Source of the DNA: JBCBKL01 sp963922565
Lineage (GTDB): Bacteria > Pseudomonadota > Alphaproteobacteria > Rhodobacterales > Rhodobacteraceae
DNA length: 64,000 nt
Direction of reading: 5' to 3'
Assembly (NCBI GenBank): GCA_963922565.1
Contig: CAWUIQ010000003.1
Span: 58,516-122,515, forward strand
The translations under genes were made by a program, and so were the position numbers. Shown piece after piece: positions 18,315 to 27,180 of this stretch (position 1 is its first letter; the number at the start of each line of letters is the position of its first letter). The notes beneath the pieces were generated by a model. It saw only the letters and a list, made by a program, of their open reading frames with translations, was not told where the DNA came from and ran no database searches.

Positions 18315-19452
18315 AGATTGGGAAGCTGGCGGTTTCGGGATCTATATTCACTGGCCTTTCTGCGAAGCCAAATGCCCCTATTGCGACTTCAACAGCCATG
18401 TTGCCAAAACGATCGACCATCAAGCCTGGCAGCGGGCATACACGGACGAGATCGCCAAAGCTGGCGCAGAGACGCCGGGCCGAGTGGTCAAGAGCATCTT
18501 TTTCGGTGGCGGCACGCCCAGCCTGATGAGGCCCGAGACCGTCGAGGCAGTCATTCGAGACATCCGATCAACATGGCCAGTCGCGAACGATCTTGAGGTG
18601 ACGCTGGAGGCGAACCCCAGTTCAGTCGAGGCGGACCGGTTTGCCGCCTATCGCGATGCCGGCGTCAACCGCGTATCACTCGGCGTACAATCTTTGATTG
18701 ATCGCGATCTTCAAGGGCTCGGCCGTCTTCATACAGCGGCGGAAGCACGGAAAGCGCTCGACATCGCCATCGATACGTTCGAACGGGTCAGCTTTGACCT
18801 GATATATGGGCGGCAGGATCAAACGCTCGGCGATTGGGAAGCGGAACTGAAAACCGCGCTGTCCTTGCCGGTTGATCACCTATCACTCTACCAACTGACT
18901 ATCGAAGCCGAGACGGCCTTTGGCGCGCGCTATCGTGCCGGCAAGTTACCCGGCCTGCCCGACGATGATTTTGGCGCAGACCTGTACCAGCTGACCCAAG
19001 AGCTTTGCGGCGCAGCCGGGATGAGGGCTTATGAAGTTTCGAACCATGCAAAGGACGGCGCTGAGTCTCGGCACAACAAGATCTATTGGCAATATGGCGA
19101 CTATCTGGGGATCGGACCGGGCGCGCATGGACGGCTGACCGTGAATGGCAAGCGATATGCAACGGAACATACTCGGGCGCCCGGGCACTGGCTTGATGGC
19201 GATCGGGAATGTGTTCGGGAGCCGCTGACCCAAACCGAACAGGCAGAAGAGTTCCTGATGATGGGTTTGCGCCTGAGGGACGGGATTGATCGCAACCGCT
19301 ACAGGGCACTCGCTGGTCGAGACCTGCCTCAACACGCTGTTTCGGAATTGGAAGATCAGGGACTACTAGACGTCTCTGAAGACAGGATTACCATTACAAA
19401 TCAAGGGTTTATCCTGATAAATGAGATCCTTCGTCAACTTCTGGCGACTTAG
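18307..19452 (+). CDS. hemW: Radical SAM heme chaperone HemW
   Basis: Coproporphyrinogen III oxidase-like radical SAM protein; HemW proteins bind and deliver heme rather than oxidise coproporphyrinogen. About 381 residues from TTG 18307, which has GAAGG 5 nt upstream; a TTG at 18295 is the alternative. The cluster motif is CEAKCPYCDF (CxxxCxxC), the HemW-type spacing without the extra cysteine of HemN (CxxxCxxCxC). FFGGGTPSLM and SLGVQSL are family blocks. It ends tail to tail with parB, sharing TTAG at 19449-19452. Confidence 0.93.
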   Translation: MAEDWEAGGFGIYIHWPFCEAKCPYCDFNSHVAKTIDHQAWQRAYTDEIAKAGAETPGRVVKSIFFGGGTPSLMRPETVEAVIRDIRSTWPVANDLEVTLEANPSSVEADRFAAYRDAGVNRVSLGVQSLIDRDLQGLGRLHTAAEARKALDIAIDTFERVSFDLIYGRQDQTLGDWEAELKTALSLPVDHLSLYQLTIEAETAFGARYRAGKLPGLPDDDFGADLYQLTQELCGAAGMRAYEVSNHAKDGAESRHNKIYWQYGDYLGIGPGAHGRLTVNGKRYATEHTRAPGHWLDGDRECVREPLTQTEQAEEFLMMGLRLRDGIDRNRYRALAGRDLPQHAVSELEDQGLLDVSEDRITITNQGFILINEILRQLLAT

Positions 19453-20336
19453 TCCGAGCTGAGCTTGCGGCAAAGATCATCCAGTTGTTCAAGAGAGCGG
19501 TAGTGAAGCGTCAATTGCCCTGTCTCGCCCCCGGGTTTGTGGGCCAAAGTGACCTTCATCCCTGTTGCAGCAGACAGATCACTCTCAAGCGCACGCGTAT
19601 CGGCGTCCTTTTCCGCTGATGGCGAGGGACGTCGCGATTGATCCGGTTCAAATGACTGAGCCGTAGCGCTTTTGACCAAAGCCTCCGTCGCACGAACCGA
19701 AAGGCCCTGAGCCACGACCTTGCGAGCAAGGGCCAATGGATCATCAGCCGTAATCAATGCTCTGGCGTGTCCCGAACTCAGCGACCCCTGCTCGACCAGC
19801 TCGATCACTGCTGATGGGAGGTTGAGAAGACGAAGAAGGTTGGCAATATGGCTGCGGCTTTTCCCAAGGACTTCAGCCAGCTTTTCCTGCGTATGGCCAA
19901 AGCGATCCATCAACTGTTTATAGCCTGCGGCCTCTTCTATCGGGTTGAGATCGGCACGCTGGATGTTCTCAATGATCGCGACTTCCAGAACTTCGGTGTC
20001 CGAGAAATCCTTAACGATAACCGGCAATGAATGAAGCTGCGCCCTCTGAGCAGCGCGCCAACGACGTTCGCCGGCAACAATCTGGTAGCCGCCATCAAAG
20101 GGTCGAACAATCAAGGGTTGAATTACGCCACGCTCACGAACTGAACGCGTGAGGTCCTCAAGCTCTTCTTCCGTGAACCTTTTGCGGGGCTGCTCGGGGT
20201 TCGGCTTGATCTTTTCAATGGGCACTTCGTTCTGCTGTGAAGCCGTCGAAGCGGCAACCTGGGTTTCGGCTTCTGCCACATCCGCCATGAGCGCGGACAG
20301 CCCTCTGCCCAACCCGCGTTTTTTGTCCTTTGCCAT
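19449..20336 (-). CDS. parB: Chromosome partitioning protein ParB
   Basis: CTPase and DNA clamp that loads at parS sites and drives origin segregation with ParA. 295 residues. It starts with KKRGLGRGLSALMADV, typical of chromosomal ParB, then the nuclease/CTPase fold with QPRKRFTEEELEDL and the GERRWRAAQ box near residue 95, followed by the helix-turn-helix (about 140-200, EKLAEVLGKSRSHIANLLRLL) and a dimerisation domain at the C-terminus. It follows parA by 9 bp. Its two probable binding sites lie nearby within rsmG and mnmG. Confidence 0.97.
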   Translation of the reverse strand: MAKDKKRGLGRGLSALMADVAEAETQVAASTASQQNEVPIEKIKPNPEQPRKRFTEEELEDLTRSVRERGVIQPLIVRPFDGGYQIVAGERRWRAAQRAQLHSLPVIVKDFSDTEVLEVAIIENIQRADLNPIEEAAGYKQLMDRFGHTQEKLAEVLGKSRSHIANLLRLLNLPSAVIELVEQGSLSSGHARALITADDPLALARKVVAQGLSVRATEALVKSATAQSFEPDQSRRPSPSAEKDADTRALESDLSAATGMKVTLAHKPGGETGQLTLHYRSLEQLDDLCRKLSSD

Positions 20337-20345
20337 GATCCGCCC

Positions 20346-21149
20346 CTATACCAAGTCGTTCTTCTTTATCATTTCGTCGGCCAATGCCCGATAGGCCTGG
20401 GCGCCTTTTGAGGTACTATCATAGTTGAGCACAGAAACCGCATAGGACGGTGCCTCGCTCAGCCGAACATTTCGGGGGATCACCGTATCGAACACCAGCT
20501 CGCCAAGCGTCGCCCGGGCATCTTGCTCGACAAGCTGGCTGAGGTTGTTCCGCGTGTCATACATCGTCAGCACAACACCTTCGATCCGAAGATCGGTATT
20601 TCCAGTTTGCCTGACTTCACGAACCGTCAGCATCAGCTGCGATAACCCTTCCAAAGCAAAGAACTCGCTCTGCAAGGGCACCAGAACGGAGTGTGCGGCG
20701 ATCATCGCGTTGACCGTGAGAAGGTTCAGAGATGGCGGACAATCGATCAAGATCACGTCGAACCCGAACTGATCGATGTGGGGCTGACGCAAAGCATCGT
20801 GAAGCAAAAAACTGCGCTTCTCATTGGCGATCAACTCAATGTCAGCCGAGCTCAGATCGACTGTGGCCGGAACAATCGACAGGCCGTCCTGATCCGTCTT
20901 CTGAATGATCTCTTCAATCTCGATATCATCGAGAAGAAGGTCATATGTTGTGTATTCACGATCTTCTTGCTCAATACCTAGTCCTGTGGAGGCATTGCCC
21001 TGAGGATCCAAGTCAACAATCAGCACGTTCAGACCCCGCTCAGCAAGAGCCGATCCGAGATTGATCGTGGTAGTGGTCTTGCCCACTCCGCCCTTCTGAT
21101 TGGCCACAGCGATGATCTTGGGGTCGCTAATGCGGGTTGGATCGGGCAA
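20346..21149 (-). CDS. parA: Chromosome partitioning ATPase ParA (Soj)
   Basis: Walker-type ATPase that moves ParB-parS complexes. About 267 residues. The deviant Walker A motif KGGVGKTTTTINL lies near residue 20, DLDPQGNAS and VILIDCPPSL follow. I chose TTG 21149 because GAGG lies 9 nt upstream on the coding strand; a TTG at 21164 in frame adds five residues but lacks a ribosome binding site. Either start lies within the 3' end of rsmG, so the two genes overlap and are co-transcribed. Confidence 0.95.
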   Translation of the reverse strand: MPDPTRISDPKIIAVANQKGGVGKTTTTINLGSALAERGLNVLIVDLDPQGNASTGLGIEQEDREYTTYDLLLDDIEIEEIIQKTDQDGLSIVPATVDLSSADIELIANEKRSFLLHDALRQPHIDQFGFDVILIDCPPSLNLLTVNAMIAAHSVLVPLQSEFFALEGLSQLMLTVREVRQTGNTDLRIEGVVLTMYDTRNNLSQLVEQDARATLGELVFDTVIPRNVRLSEAPSYAVSVLNYDSTSKGAQAYRALADEMIKKNDLV

Positions 21150-21759
21150 GTTCGATGTCCTCAATTTCTAGGATGACCGCATCGGCATTGGTAAAACTCT
21201 TATGCACCTCGCAACGAAATCTCCAGCCCAATTGCGCGCGGTCCAGCTCAGCCTTCCATGAGGCACCCTTCATGAACAAGGCCCGGCCGTCTGGCGTCAT
21301 GTGATGATGAGACCATGAAAGGAGGTTACTAAGATCGCTGAGCGCCCTCGCCGTCACGACAGACGCCTGCAAGGATGGAAGGGTTTCGATCCGCTCCCGT
21401 CTGATGCTGGCATTCAAATCAAGATTTCGGATTGCTGTTGAAAGAAACGCGCATTTCCGTTGATCGCTTTCGACCAGAATGAACTCGACATCTGGAGCTT
21501 CATGTTTAGCGATGATCGCCAAGGGTATAGCGGGAAAGCCGCCCCCACTGCCAAGATCTGCCCAAACTTGCCCCTCGCCCCTGTATTCCCACACCTGGAC
21601 GCTATCGAGGATATGACGGCCCCAGAGGTTGAGGAGATCCTTAGCCGATACAAGATTGATCTTCGGGGACCAACGCCGAACCAGTTCTTCGAACGACTTC
21701 AGATCGGCATATGTTTCACGTGAAACAACACCCGCTGCCCAAGATGGAAGATCCCTCAT
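21127..21759 (-). CDS. rsmG: 16S rRNA (guanine527-N7)-methyltransferase
   Basis: Methylates G527 of 16S rRNA (formerly gidB). 210 residues. The SAM-binding motif is VWADLGSGGGFPAIPLAI near residue 70. The start ATG overlaps the mnmG stop as ATGA. Codons near residues 12-17 (V-S-R-E-T) are encoded by a perfect parS palindrome at 21712-21727. It sits in the classic mnmG-rsmG-parA-parB order close to the origin. Confidence 0.96.
   Translation of the reverse strand: MRDLPSWAAGVVSRETYADLKSFEELVRRWSPKINLVSAKDLLNLWGRHILDSVQVWEYRGEGQVWADLGSGGGFPAIPLAIIAKHEAPDVEFILVESDQRKCAFLSTAIRNLDLNASIRRERIETLPSLQASVVTARALSDLSNLLSWSHHHMTPDGRALFMKGASWKAELDRAQLGWRFRCEVHKSFTNADAVILEIEDIELARSNPH
21712..21727. other. 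parS centromere-like site inside rsmG
   Basis: TGTTTCACGTGAAACA, a perfect 16-bp palindrome matching the bacterial parS consensus. It lies within the N-terminal codons of rsmG. An identical copy lies at 23608-23623. With parA and parB less than 1 kb away, ParB loading here is strongly expected. Confidence 0.9.
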
Positions 21760-23624
21760 GCAGTCTTTTTGTCTTGGTTTCTCAGATGCGCGAGGATCAA
21801 AGCCAACGCCGCTGGTGTCATCCCATCCACGCGCGAGGCTTGCGCCAGCGTCTCAGGACGACTCCCATCCAGCTTGCTGCGCAATTCATTTGAAAGCCCG
21901 TGAAGAGCGGAATAGTCGAAATCACTGGGAATGCGATATCCCTCGTCTTTCTTGAGCCGATCAATATCACGTTGCTGCCTCTCGATGTAATTCGCGTAGA
22001 GCGCTTCGCGCTGAAGCTGCTCCTTCGTGTCATCGGCCAATTCGCCCCAGCCTGATACCAGCCCATCCAGATCGGAAGCCGACACATCGGGAAACGCCAG
22101 CAAATCAAAGCCGGTCCGCTTTTGGCCGTCTTCATTCACCTTGATCCCTACGGATGAAATCATCTTGGGCGTGAAGCTATCTTGCGTCAGAAGCGCCCTA
22201 CCAGCATCCAGCCGTTCCATCTTTTCAAGAAAGGCCTGACGCCTCTCATCCGACAAACAGCCAGCCCGTTCAGCCACCGGCGTCAATCGCTGGTCAGCAT
22301 TGTCTGCCCTTAGCGACAACCGAAATTCTGCGCGGGACGTGAACATTCGATAGGGCTCACTCACACCGCGGGTTGTAAGATCGTCGATCATCACACCTAT
22401 GTAGCTGTCAGAACGGCTGAAATGCACCAGATCCCGTTCCAGCGTCTTTGCCGCAGCATTCAGGCCGGCGACCATACCTTGTGCAGCCGCCTCTTCGTAT
22501 CCTGTCGTCCCATTGATCTGACCAGCCAGGTAAAGCCCCTCAATCTGAGGAAGCTCCAGCGACGAGGTCAGACAGCGCGGATCGACATAATCATATTCAA
22601 TCGCATATCCGGGCTGCTCGATTCGCGCATGTTCCAACCCCCGAATGCTGCGAACATAGGCTTCCTGCACATCGACAGGCAGCGAGGTCGATATCCCATT
22701 GGGATACACCGTATCGGTATCCAGACCTTCTGGTTCAAGAAAGATCTGGTGGGAGCTCTTGTCGGCAAACCGCACGATCTTGTCTTCGATCGAAGGGCAA
22801 TAGCGGGGCCCGACGCCATCAATATGCCCACCATACATGGCGGAGCGCTCGAGGTTTTGCTGAATGATTTCATGGGTATGCGGGTTCGTATGTGTGATGC
22901 CGCATGAAATCTGCGAAGCCCTCGCTTCCTTTGTCAAAAATGAAAAAAAGACCGGATCATCATCACCCGGCTGCGTTTCCAGGGTTTCCCAGTCGATCGT
23001 TTTTCCGTCCAGTCTTGGCGGCGTGCCCGTCTTAAGACGACCCATCCGGAGCCCTAAGCCCTCGATCCGCTCACCAAGCTTGGTCGAAGGCTTGTCTCCC
23101 ATCCGACCTCCCGGCTTGGAAACATCCCCGATATGAATAACGCCCCGCAGAAAGGTCCCGCTGGTCAAGATGACAGTGCTTGCATAGATCCGCTGACCAT
23201 CAGCCAGCATCACACCGGCGACCTTGCCCTGCTCAACGACCAAATCAATGACTTCGCCGAAAACCGTCTCAAGGTTCTGCTGCCTTCTGGTCAGCGCCAC
23301 CATCTCTTTGCGATAAAGATTGCGATCCGCTTGCGCACGCGGCCCCTGAACAGCCGGTCCCTTTCTACGATTCAACAGGCGAAATTGGATACCCGCCGCA
23401 TCTGCCGCGCGCGCCATGACTCCATCCAGCGCATCGATTTCCCGGACCAGATGGCCTTTTCCAAGACCACCAATAGCGGGATTGCACGACATGACGCCCA
23501 AGTCCCGTTCGGTCATCGTAACCAGCGCTGTCGACGCACCCATTCTGGCCGCAGCATGGGCAGCCTCGGTACCGGCGTGTCCGGCTCCAATTACCAAGAC
23601 GTCAAAATGTTTCACGTGAAACAC
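21756..23624 (-). CDS. mnmG: tRNA uridine-5-carboxymethylaminomethyl modification enzyme MnmG
   Basis: FAD enzyme that with MnmE modifies the wobble uridine of several tRNAs. 622 residues. After MFHVKHFDVLVIGAGHAG (FAD-binding GAGHAG at residues 13-18) come CNPAIGGLGKGHLVREIDAL and the GCSE-type block YEEAAAQGMVAGLNAA. The first six codons are formed by a parS palindrome (23608-23623), which accounts for the N-terminal FHVKH. It overlaps rsmG downstream (ATGA) and follows mnmE by 3 bp. Confidence 0.97.
   Translation of the reverse strand: MFHVKHFDVLVIGAGHAGTEAAHAAARMGASTALVTMTERDLGVMSCNPAIGGLGKGHLVREIDALDGVMARAADAAGIQFRLLNRRKGPAVQGPRAQADRNLYRKEMVALTRRQQNLETVFGEVIDLVVEQGKVAGVMLADGQRIYASTVILTSGTFLRGVIHIGDVSKPGGRMGDKPSTKLGERIEGLGLRMGRLKTGTPPRLDGKTIDWETLETQPGDDDPVFFSFLTKEARASQISCGITHTNPHTHEIIQQNLERSAMYGGHIDGVGPRYCPSIEDKIVRFADKSSHQIFLEPEGLDTDTVYPNGISTSLPVDVQEAYVRSIRGLEHARIEQPGYAIEYDYVDPRCLTSSLELPQIEGLYLAGQINGTTGYEEAAAQGMVAGLNAAAKTLERDLVHFSRSDSYIGVMIDDLTTRGVSEPYRMFTSRAEFRLSLRADNADQRLTPVAERAGCLSDERRQAFLEKMERLDAGRALLTQDSFTPKMISSVGIKVNEDGQKRTGFDLLAFPDVSASDLDGLVSGWGELADDTKEQLQREALYANYIERQQRDIDRLKKDEGYRIPSDFDYSALHGLSNELRSKLDGSRPETLAQASRVDGMTPAALALILAHLRNQDKKTA
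23608..23623. other. parS site encoding the MnmG N-terminus
   Basis: TGTTTCACGTGAAACA, identical to the copy at 21712-21727 about 1.9 kb away. It spans codons 1-6 of mnmG on the minus strand (T of the ATG through the HVKH codons), so the same bases serve as centromere and as coding sequence. It lies about 3.4 kb from the probable origin. Confidence 0.9.
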
Positions 23625-23627
23625 TCC

Positions 23628-24914
23628 TCATTTTCCGAGGCAAAAACTCGAAAAGACCTCATCCAGCAGATTATCAACATCGATCCGGCCAAGCAAAATC
23701 TCAAGGGCTCGCACTGCGGACCTTAGGTGTTCAGCAGCCAAATCGTACGCTTCTGGACCATGCTGCACCTTCTTCTGGGCTTCCAATAACTCCTGAAGCC
23801 CCGAATGCAGCGCCAATCGATGCCTTTCCCGGCTTGCGAGACTTACTCTTGCAACACGATCTGCCAATGTCGATTTCAGTTCATCGAGCAGATTATCGAT
23901 ACCAACGCCGGTTAACCCCGATACACCGGCATCACCGTCCGAACTCAAATCAGCCTTTGGCCGCCTAATCAAATCGCCATCTCGGAGTACGATCTCAGCG
24001 TCCTGAATGGACTCCGCAAGCAATATCCGAACATCCGCATCTTCAGCCCTTTGGACGGCTCGTTCGATACCAAGCCTCTCGACAACATCCTCGCTCTCGC
24101 GAATCCCGGCCGTGTCGATCAATGTCACGGGGATCCCGTCCAAATCCATACGGACCTCGATCACATCACGCGTGGTGCCCGCAATCTCAGAAGTAATTGC
24201 AGCATCACGGCCGACCAGAGCATTCAAAAGCGTGGACTTACCGACATTAGGCGCACCGACAATAGCCACCACAAAACCCTCCCGCACCCGCTCTGCCGTA
24301 CCTGATCCAGCGATCTCTCTTTCGAAGTCATCGACGACGCCACCGACCAAAACCCCAACCTCAGGCGAAACATCAGTCGGCACCTCCTCATCCGCAAAGT
24401 CGATACTCGCCTCAAGGAGGGCTGCCGCTCTTATCAAATCAGCCCGCCAGCCTTCAATCTTACTGCTGAATTCGCCAGACAAGACACGCTGCGACTGTAC
24501 GCGCTGAATCTCTGTTTCAGCGTCAATCAGGTCAGCAAGCGCCTCGACCTGAGTCAAGTCGAGCCGACCGTTTTCAAGGGCGCGTCGTGTGAACTCGCCA
24601 GGTTCGGCGATCCGCAGACCCTCGAACCCCGAAAGCACGTTCATCAGCTTCTGGACAACAGCCACGCTTCCATGGACTTGGAACTCCACGGTGTCCTCAC
24701 CTGTATAGCTCCTTGGCGCTGCAAAGCGCAGAACGAGCCCATCATCGACATAATCCTGGTTCGGTCCGATGATGGGGCGCAGCGCGGCAGTACGCTCCCC
24801 CGGCAACTTACCGATCAGCGCCTCTGCAACCAAAAATGCCTGAGGACCCGACAACCGGATGACCGCCACGCCCGCTCGGCCGGTGGCAGTCGCGGGCGCA
24901 AATATCGTATCCAA
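23628..24914 (-). CDS. mnmE: tRNA modification GTPase MnmE
   Basis: GTPase partner of MnmG in wobble-uridine modification. 428 residues from a TTG start (24914) with AAGGG about 8 nt upstream on the coding strand. The N-terminal tetrahydrofolate-binding domain (about 1-115) is followed by a helical domain interrupted by the G domain: GAPNVGKSTLLNALVG near residue 220 and DTAGIRES. The C-terminus ends FCLGK, the conserved CxGK motif whose Cys is functionally important. It is part of the rho-mnmE-mnmG-rsmG-parAB run, all leftward. Confidence 0.96.
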   Translation of the reverse strand: MDTIFAPATATGRAGVAVIRLSGPQAFLVAEALIGKLPGERTAALRPIIGPNQDYVDDGLVLRFAAPRSYTGEDTVEFQVHGSVAVVQKLMNVLSGFEGLRIAEPGEFTRRALENGRLDLTQVEALADLIDAETEIQRVQSQRVLSGEFSSKIEGWRADLIRAAALLEASIDFADEEVPTDVSPEVGVLVGGVVDDFEREIAGSGTAERVREGFVVAIVGAPNVGKSTLLNALVGRDAAITSEIAGTTRDVIEVRMDLDGIPVTLIDTAGIRESEDVVERLGIERAVQRAEDADVRILLAESIQDAEIVLRDGDLIRRPKADLSSDGDAGVSGLTGVGIDNLLDELKSTLADRVARVSLASRERHRLALHSGLQELLEAQKKVQHGPEAYDLAAEHLRSAVRALEILLGRIDVDNLLDEVFSSFCLGK

Positions 24915-24940
24915 CTGATTTACCCTTTTAAAACAAAAGG

Positions 24941-26212
24941 TTAAGTGTTCATCGAGTCGAAGAACTCATCATTCGTTTTGGTCTGCTTGAGCTTCGAAAT
25001 CAGGAACTCGATCGCATCGGTCGTACCCATCGGATTCAGGATACGCCGCAGAACGAACGTCTTGGCCAGATCGCCTTTATCGACAAGCAGATCTTCCTTC
25101 CGGGTACCGGATTTCAGAATGTCGATCGCTGGGAATACCCGTTTGTCGGCAATCTTCCGATCCAGAACGATCTCAGAGTTACCGGTGCCTTTGAACTCCT
25201 CAAAGATGACCTCGTCCATGCGGCTTCCGGTATCGATCAGGGCCGTAGCGATGATCGTCAGCGATCCGCCCTCTTCGATGTTACGCGCCGCACCAAAGAA
25301 CCGCTTTGGCCGCTGCAGGGCGTTGGCATCGACACCACCGGTCAAAACCTTACCAGACGACGGGACCACGGTGTTGAAGGCCCGGCCAAGTCGCGTGATC
25401 GAATCGAGCAAAATGACCACATCGCGCTTGTGCTCGACCAGTCGCTTCGCTTTTTCAATCACCATCTCGGACACCGCCACGTGCCGTGTCGCAGGTTCAT
25501 CAAAGGTAGAGGAGATCACCTCGCCCTTCACTGACCGCTGCATGTCGGTCACCTCTTCGGGGCGTTCGTCGATCAACAGAACGATCAAGTAGCATTCCGG
25601 ATGGTTCTTCTCGATCGATGACGCGATATTCTGCAGCAGAACCGTCTTACCCGTCCGCGGGGGGGCCACAATCAACGACCGCTGTCCCTTGCCGATGGGC
25701 GAAACCAGGTCGATAATCCGGGCTGATCTGTCTTTGACCGTCGGATCATCGGTTTCCATCTTCAACCGCTCATCCGGATAAAGCGGCGTCAGGTTGTCGA
25801 AAGCAATCTTATGCTTGGCCCGCTCGGGGTCCTCAAAATTGATCTCGGTTACTGTTGTAAGCGCAAAGTATCGCTCGTTGTCATCAGGTGCCCGGATGAC
25901 ACCCTGGATCGAGTCACCAGTCCGGAGCGAGAATTGCCGGATCATGTCAGGCGACACGTAGATGTCATCGGGGCCTGGCAGATAATTCGCTTCGGGCGAC
26001 CGCAAGAACCCAAAACCGTCCTGCAAAACTTCTAGAACACCGTCACCAAAGACTTCCCAGCCTTCGTCCGCCCGCTCCCTAAGGATCTGGAACATCATCT
26101 CGCCCTTCCGCATGGTCGAGGCGTTTTCGATTTCCAGCTCTTCGGCCATAGCCAAAAGGTCTTTGGGACTCTTGGCTTTAAGATCCGCAAGATTCAGTCG
26201 TTCAGTGCTCAT
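24941..26212 (-). CDS. rho: Transcription termination factor Rho
   Basis: Hexameric RNA helicase for factor-dependent termination. 423 residues. An N-terminal helical domain (LNLADLKAKSPKDLLAMAEELEIE without the first residues) precedes the RNA-binding cold-shock-like domain with GFGFLRSPEANYLPGPDDIYVS. The ATPase domain has Walker A APPRTGKTVLLQNI near residue 180, LLIDERPEEVTDM and the Q-loop/R-loop region. It lies between hemJ and mnmE. Confidence 0.97.
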   Translation of the reverse strand: MSTERLNLADLKAKSPKDLLAMAEELEIENASTMRKGEMMFQILRERADEGWEVFGDGVLEVLQDGFGFLRSPEANYLPGPDDIYVSPDMIRQFSLRTGDSIQGVIRAPDDNERYFALTTVTEINFEDPERAKHKIAFDNLTPLYPDERLKMETDDPTVKDRSARIIDLVSPIGKGQRSLIVAPPRTGKTVLLQNIASSIEKNHPECYLIVLLIDERPEEVTDMQRSVKGEVISSTFDEPATRHVAVSEMVIEKAKRLVEHKRDVVILLDSITRLGRAFNTVVPSSGKVLTGGVDANALQRPKRFFGAARNIEEGGSLTIIATALIDTGSRMDEVIFEEFKGTGNSEIVLDRKIADKRVFPAIDILKSGTRKEDLLVDKGDLAKTFVLRRILNPMGTTDAIEFLISKLKQTKTNDEFFDSMNT

Positions 26213-26329
26213 GTGATGTATCCAGACGGTCCCGTGGACGGGGCCAATCAGTGAAATGTAGCGATTGATTCCATCCCAGGACTGGGTGGACGGCTTTCGA
26301 TAATACGCACTGACCGATCTGTCAAATTC

Positions 26330-26782
26330 TCAGAACTTGATCACCACCGACAAGACGATCAGGACCATCAACAGCGTGGGCACCTCGTTCATCATCCGGT
26401 AACTACGCCCGGAAAGAATTTCACCCCCTGCAAGGAACACCTTGCGCTGCGATGCCAACCACCCGTGGAAACCAGACATGGCGAGTATCCCCGCGAGCTT
26501 GGTCCAAGGCCAAACTGCCCCCCAATCGATGACGCCCGGTGTCAGTGCAAGACAAACACCAAGGACCCATGCTGCGATCATCGCAGGGTTCATGATCACC
26601 CTAAGAAGTTTGACTTCCATAGTCGTAAAGAGTTCGTGGGTCTGCCCCTCCAAACCAACCTGCTCTGAATGATAGACGTACAGGCGGGGCAGGTAGAACA
26701 ACGCTGCCATCCAGGCGATGACCGCCATGATATGAAACGCCTTCACCCAAGGGTAAATCGTGATGAGCACCGTATCGATCAT
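26330..26782 (-). CDS. hemJ: Protoporphyrinogen IX oxidase HemJ (membrane protein)
   Basis: Oxidises protoporphyrinogen IX to protoporphyrin IX, the last shared step of heme and bacteriochlorophyll synthesis. 150 residues with about four membrane helices. The conserved His is in WVKAFHIMAVIAWMAALFYLP (family position near residue 16), and LPRLYVYH and RMMNEVPTLLMVLIV near the C-terminus match the HemJ (UPF0093) family. It is the first gene leftward of the probable origin. It supplies the precursor used by the bch genes at the other end of the window. Confidence 0.92.
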   Translation of the reverse strand: MIDTVLITIYPWVKAFHIMAVIAWMAALFYLPRLYVYHSEQVGLEGQTHELFTTMEVKLLRVIMNPAMIAAWVLGVCLALTPGVIDWGAVWPWTKLAGILAMSGFHGWLASQRKVFLAGGEILSGRSYRMMNEVPTLLMVLIVLSVVIKF

Positions 26783-27003
26783 CTTGCACCTTCTCGGGCA
26801 TGCCTACTCATAAATAATAAAGAAAAGAAGAGATGATGATTATGTAGGTAGCGCGAGAACTGGGGATTACGGACTTGTGTCCGTTCTTCTCCCCGATGTT
26901 GATAGTCCTTCACTCTGGTTGGGGAACGTATGAGATTGTCATAAAAAAACCAATTAAATCAATGCGTAGAGAGAATTCTGGATATCTGCTAAGATCGAAA
27001 CTC

Positions 27004-27012
27004 TGTGGAAAA
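27004..27012 (-). promoter_or_regulatory. DnaA-box-like site 1
   Basis: TTTTCCACA on the minus strand, one mismatch from TTATCCACA, in the AT-rich part of the probable origin. Confidence 0.45.
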
Positions 27013-27028
27013 AACTGTATATGAAGTC

Positions 27029-27037
27029 TTACCCACA
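27029..27037 (+). promoter_or_regulatory. DnaA-box-like site 2
   Basis: TTACCCACA, one mismatch from TTATCCACA, 17 bp from the inverted-orientation site at 27004-27012. Confidence 0.5.
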
Positions 27038-27171
27038 GAGCGGATCTTTCCCAATCTACAGGTTCACAAAAACTTAATACTTGTCTGAAGTTCCACCTTG
27101 CGACGCCGATTCTGAGATGTTCAAAGAATTTCGACTGTTCCTGCACTGACACTCTTCGACTGATACGCCCG

Positions 27172-27180
27172 TTATCCACA
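27172..27180 (+). promoter_or_regulatory. Perfect DnaA box at the maf start
   Basis: TTATCCACA, the consensus high-affinity DnaA box. Its last A is the first base of the maf ATG, so DnaA bound here would cover the maf translation start region and probably its promoter. Confidence 0.75.

Larger units (their letters stand above)
26783..27179. other. Probable chromosomal replication origin (oriC)
   Basis: A 397-bp stretch with no convincing gene, clearly AT-richer than its neighbours (runs around 26809-26845 and 26936-26966). It contains DnaA-box-like sequences: TTTTCCACA (minus strand, 27004-27012), TTACCCACA (27029-27037) and a perfect TTATCCACA (27172-27180). A GANTC methylation site is at 27108-27112. 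Transcription diverges from it on both sides, and parA, parB and two parS sites lie within 6 kb. The hemJ/rho-to-maf neighbourhood is where alphaproteobacterial origins are often found. The call is inference from these converging signs. Confidence 0.75.
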
